A DNA stretch of 64,000 nucleotides from Pithys albifrons albifrons. Its lineage: Eukaryota; Chordata; Aves; Passeriformes; Thamnophilidae. The DNA lies in assembly GCF_047495875.1 (NCBI RefSeq), contig NC_092458.1, forward strand, positions 5,043,939 to 5,107,938. Direction: 5' to 3'. The translations under genes and the position numbers were made by a program. Below, one piece after another: positions 60,473 to 64,000 of the stretch; within the stretch, counting starts at the first letter, position 1, and each line of letters starts with the position of its first letter. The notes beneath the pieces are model-generated. The model worked only from the letters and a program-made list of their open reading frames with translations, was not told where the DNA came from and made no database searches.

Positions 60473-61012
60473 TGTAATGGTTTGACCCATGGCTTCCTCA
60501 GTAACCATTGTATCTAAGGAAGTTACAAGTATTCCACACGGGTCTTCCAGGTAGCGGGGGAAGGGGGGGGGGGAGTGGTTTTGCTGGTTTTTTCCCTTCC
60601 TTGGCTGAGGAGCTGGTGGGAGGTGGTTGGAGCCTGGTCCCTCCAGTTGTTCGTGGTTCTCCTGTCCTGGGTGAGATTATTTCATATTTGTTCCCCTTCC
60701 TTGAGGTTTTTAATTGTGTTTGTTTTGATTCATTCAGTTTCTTTGGGTTGGGTTGGTGTCTTCCCTATTTTCCAGCTAATCAATCCCCATTTCTCCCTTC
60801 CCCTCTCCCCTGGGGGTGGGATCCTATGTATTGTGTATACAGTGTGGTTTGTAAATGTTGGAAAATATAATTTATTCTTTTTATTCAGTTCAGTTTCTTT
60901 ACAGTGCGTGTCTTTTCAGTGGTTTTTTTTCTCTTTCCTCTGCTGGGAAGGTTCTGAGAGGGGGAAGGGGGGCCAGTCCAGGATTGGCAACAGCAAGGCC
61001 AAACCTGCAACA
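60473..61012 (+). mobile_element. Complete solo LTR, ERVL-like, TSD CTCAC
   Basis: The 540-bp element begins TGTAATGGTTTGACCC and ends GGCCAAACCTGCAACA. Perfect CTCAC pentamers flank it (60468-60472 and 61013-61017). The start resembles the LTR at 4665-5290 (TGT-A/T-ATGG-GTT-x-ACCC), and both have a T-rich then G-rich 3' third ending in AAACC-x-x-xACA, so they appear to be related families. A G-run of about 12 at 60556-60567 could form a quadruplex. The 5-bp TSD fits class III elements. The 148-codon plus-strand frame (60575-61021) and its neighbours fit the LTR's composition and end at its edge. They are not genes. Confidence 0.87.
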
Positions 61013-61356
61013 CTCACCTAAAGACACACTAACACACCAGTCCTGGAAAGACCTGAAAATGAAAGGCACTGTGCTCTGTTTACCAACAGATCCTGTCATG
61101 TTATAGGAAAGCTGTGTGAAGTCTAACATGACAAGTTATCAAAGCTGCCAAAGGAGAAGGCAAGCCAAGCAAATTTGCAAAACTGAGGGACATCCAGACA
61201 GACTTACAGAAATGTGGCCAGTACTCTACTTCTCTAGAGAACCTATGGGCAAATGCCCTGTGGGGGTGGCAATGGAAAAAGACCAACTGGCAGCGCAGAG
61301 GTTAACCCATATGGACTGGTGCAATACATCAGTGCCTGCTTATATAACTTTGCTTT

Positions 61357-62180
61357 TGTATCGGGTTTGTGTGGCCAAGTTTTGGTAGTGGGAGGGCTAC
61401 TGGGATGGCTTCCATGAAGAAAATGCTACAAGTTTTCCCCATGTCTGACAGAGGGTCTATCAGCCATAGTGGTAGGACCTCTTGGGTAAAGTATGTAAGA
61501 AGGGTTGGGAAGAGGAAGAATGGTGCAATGACAACTGAAACTGGAGAGAGAGGAGCAAAGTTATGTAAGAGCAACAATTCTGCAGATCCCAAGGTGTGTG
61601 AAGAAGGAGGGCGAGGAGGTGTTCCAGGCATCGGTGCAGAGATTCCACTGCACCTCATGATGCAGACCATGGTGAGGCAGCTGTGCCCCTGCAGTCCCTG
61701 GAGGATCCAAGGCTGAAGCAGCAGGATGCACAACGACGGCTGTGGCCTCATGGCAAGCTGGTGCTGGAGCAGGCTCCTGGTAGGACCTGAGGACCCACAG
61801 AGAGAGGAGTCCACACTGGAGCAGGTTTGTGGGCAGGACGTTGCAGGGGGCACCGAGGGAGCTGCCTGTTCTTAAAGGACTGAACCCTGTGGGAGGGACC
61901 CATGCTGGAGCAGTTCATGAAGAACTGCAGGCTGTGGGAAAGACTCACATTACAAAAGTTCATGAAAGACTATTGTGTGTGGGAGGGACCCCACACTGGA
62001 ACTGGGGAAGAGTATGGTGAGCCTTTCTCTTTACAAGAAAGCAGCAGCAGAGACAACGTGTCCATAGCCCCCAATCCCATCCCTCTGCACCACTGGAGGA
62101 GAAGAGGGGAAGAAATCAGGAGTAAAGTTAAGTCCAGAAAGAAGGGTAAGGAGGGGAAAGGTGTTAAAGATTTAGTTTTT
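61357..62180 (+). mobile_element. 5' part of an avian ERVL-type LTR
   Basis: Starts TGTATCGGGTTTGTGTGGCCAAGTTTTGG, a start typical of a songbird ERVL-type LTR family. It continues with repeated GTGGGAGGGACCC-type blocks at about 61889 and 61981 (internal direct repeats), GGAACTGGGGAAGA, CAGCAGAGACAACGTG, CCCCCAATCCCATCC and GAAGAAGGGTAAGGAGGGGAAAGGTG. The last blocks line up with the LTR piece at 425-928, which keeps the part missing here. Similarity stops at about 62180, before the polyadenylation signal, so the 3' end is lost or too diverged. No TSD partner for GCTTT (61352-61356) was found. The 174-codon minus-strand frame (61329-61853) arises from this GC-rich LTR and does not resemble any protein I know. 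Confidence 0.75.
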
Positions 62181-62499
62181 ATGTATCTGTGTATATCAAA
62201 GGACAGGAGATAATGGTTAGTGTGGATGTATTAATCTGACTGTTGGATGTGAAGATGGTTTAACTTCATGGTATAAGTTGTTGGTAAAAGGGAAGTTTGT
62301 GAAGGAGAAGATGAAATGGAAAGGAAAAAGAAAGGTATGGAATAGAAGGATTAAATATTATATGAGGTGTGAGTTAAGTAAGTGAGACATTTGAATAGTG
62401 TATAGAAATGAAGCAATCTCTGAATGCAATGGTCAGAGAATATTTGGACACATCAGATAAGGTGGGACCTAAGTATGATCTGGAACAAGAGGTGGAGAC
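62181..62499. other. Unassigned purine-rich segment between two LTRs
   Basis: About 320 bp, rich in GA steps on the plus strand and free of CpG, lying exactly between the broken end of 61357-62180 and the start of 62500-63085. It has no recognised gene or repeat similarity and could be a very diverged 3' portion of the first LTR or an unrelated insertion. Confidence 0.4.
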
Positions 62500-63085
62500 T
62501 GTACTGGGTGCAACTGGGATTAACTTAACTTTTTCATAGCAGTCAATACAGGGTTGTGTTTGGATTTGTGGCTGAAACAGTCCTGACAACACACCAAAGT
62601 TTTGCCTATTACTGAAACAGTCCTTGCAGTTTCAAGGTTCTCTTCTCCCTCTCCCCAGGGTGAGTAAGTGGGGAGTGGACAAGAGGCTGAGAGAGGGCAC
62701 AGGCAGGACAGTTGACAGGAATTGACCAAAGGAATATTCCATACCATATGGCATCATTCCCAGCAATTAAATCTCAGGAAAGAAAGAACAAAGGGAAGGC
62801 ATTTGTTGCTATGTTGTTCATCTTCCTAAATAATTGTATAGGCTGAGGCCCTGCTTTGCTCAAAGTGACTGGACATCTGTGTGCCTATGGAAAGAACTGA
62901 ATTAATTCTTTTTGTTTTGCTTGTGCGCTCAGCTTTTCCTCTCCTTGTTAAACTGTAAGTATCTCAACCCATGAATCTTCTGACCTTCCTTCTGTTTCCC
63001 CTCTCCCCCATCCCAATCCCATGAGACAGAAGATTAAGAGATTTGTTGGATGGGTGTTTGTCTGCTGGCCAGAGTCAAACCACCC
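62500..63085 (+). mobile_element. Avian ERVL-type LTR, diverged
   Basis: Begins TGTACTGGGTGCAACTGGGATTAACTTAACTTTTTCATAG, then GTTTGGATTTGTGGCTGAAACAG, GAGAGGGCACAGGCAGGACAG, and the diagnostic ATTCCATACCATATGGCATCAT promoter block (about 62734-62757). Then come TCAGCTTTTCCTCTCCTTGTTAAACTGTAAGTATCTCAACCCATGA and a GGCCAGAGTCAAACCACC end. This order matches a widespread avian ERVL LTR as I know it. The expected TATATAAA is reduced to AATTAAAT and the CRE-like core TGACGTCA to TGGCATCA, both likely decay. The 3' terminus (63083-63092) is uncertain and no clean TSD was found. Frames inside (62374-62592, 62520-62747, 62948-63145, all minus) are by-products. Confidence 0.72.
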
Positions 63086-64000
63086 TAGGAACAGTAGTAC
63101 AAATAGTTGAGTCTGGCCCTTTATGACCTGAGAAAATTCATACACAGGGGAGATGCTGCAGACAGATTATTAATCAGTATGAATCCTGACTTCTTGAACC
63201 AACTGGTCAGACAAGCTAATTCTCTCCTGTCAAGATTTTATCCAAAGCAAGGCACAGTAGTTGTCCCATGACATAAATATGAATCACTCCACATTAATAA
63301 CCTTAAGGTACATAAAAGATATTCCAAATACAGAAACCTCCTAGGAGTATTTCATTTCAAAGAGGGGAGAATGAGAAGGCTACATAGAAGGTAGTTCAAT
63401 GGACTGGCAGAGGCACAAGACATGTAGGAGACCAGAATTATGGAATCCTTTGCAGATTGCCCATTAGAGCCTCAGAATGCATTGCCCATAAGAAAACATT
63501 GCCATCTGACCACAGTAAAAGCCAAGAGTGTTTAATGGCAGAGTAAATGCTGCCATTAGAGGTAAAAAACAATCTTTATTTAAAAAAAAAGGCCTAAATG
63601 AGGAAAATTTAAAAACAGCCTGAATTTTAAAAGTAGTCTATAAAACCTTATCCAATGAGTCAAAAGTACTAGGAAAAATTATTTGTAAAAGAATCAAAAA
63701 AATTTAAAAATATTAACTTTTCCAAACAACATTACCTGAAAGGCTGCCAGTGAAAAAACTAGGCTGAAAAGTCATACTTATATCTAAAAAGAGCACTCAG
63801 GGAAGATGAATCTGAAGAAGAAAAGCTAGATTAATTCTTCCCCATAGTGTCCCTCCTATAGGAACTATGGGACTCACTGATGCCAAGGCCTTTCCCCACG
63901 AGGATAAGCCCAGGGAACAATCCCAAACCAGAGTGTGATGAAGCAATGGAAAGAATCATAAGAAACTGAAAAGATCAGATAGTCTTCACCCACAGTAAAG
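63086..64000. other. Unique sequence to the right edge
   Basis: No gene or recognised element. An A9 run lies at about 63583-63591. A TGATGCC heptamer at 63878-63884 was checked as a possible LTR start; what follows does not match the family. Confidence 0.5.

Noticed and set aside
60575..61021. 148-codon plus-strand frame with hydrophobic runs resembling membrane segments
   Set aside because: It lies inside a solo LTR and ends at the LTR edge; the hydrophobic runs come from T-rich U5 sequence.
61329..61853. 174-codon minus-strand open frame, the longest in the window
   Set aside because: It is antisense to a GC-rich, internally repetitive LTR, whose composition gives few stop codons on that strand.
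63878..63884. TGATGCC as the start of a fifth LTR of the 14.3-kb family
   Set aside because: The following bases (AAGGCCTTTCCCC...) do not match the family U3 and the doubled TGTAGATTTTA motif is absent.

Overview
This is AT-rich vertebrate nuclear DNA and almost certainly from a bird, probably a songbird. The deciding evidence is the repeats. There are CR1 LINE copies ending in the avian ATTCTATGATTCTATG-type 3' tail (24281-24750, 37480-39074, 17155-17366), and many avian-type endogenous-retrovirus LTRs. I found no protein-coding gene, tRNA, rRNA, snRNA or CRISPR array that I can support. Nearly all open frames are short, overlap on both strands or lie inside LTRs. The window is best read as intergenic or deep intronic sequence.

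Layout. 0-5.3 kb: a partial LTR cut by the left edge (1-139, minus), the 3' part of another LTR (about 425-928), an AT-rich homeodomain-motif stretch (2060-2285), a decayed CR1/L3-like reverse-transcriptase fragment (about 3209-4060, minus) and a solo LTR with a perfect 5-bp target-site duplication (TSD) (4665-5290). 5.3-23 kb: mostly unique sequence, with a possible small LTR (10315-10599), a clean solo LTR (14305-14885) and a CR1 tail (17155). 23.4-25.4 kb: a small isolated CpG island (23754-23959), an inverted CR1 and a 150-codon minus-strand open frame of unknown meaning (24920-25372). 27.5-39 kb: an LTR with a compact TATA/AATAAA arrangement (about 27475-27932), a second copy of the 14.3-kb solo LTR (32217-32796), a minus-strand solo LTR (34453-34890) and the longest CR1 (37480-39074). 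39-50 kb: long unique sequence. 50.3-51.7 kb: an LTR of about 900 bp followed by three tandem copies of a 130-bp unit. 58.5-63.1 kb: four LTRs packed into 4.6 kb.

What links the features: four LTRs (1-139, 14305-14885, 32217-32796, 58545-59110) belong to one family with TGATGCC...GGCATCA ends. The three complete ones each carry a different 4-bp TSD, so they are separate insertions reduced to solo LTRs. No retroviral internal region (gag, pol, env or primer-binding site) was seen anywhere. The best functional candidates are non-coding: the CpG island and three motif-rich stretches that read like developmental enhancers. I see no clear new biological system. The most unusual unexplained structure is the 130-bp tandem array at 51315-51708. 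All alignments and TSDs were made by eye.
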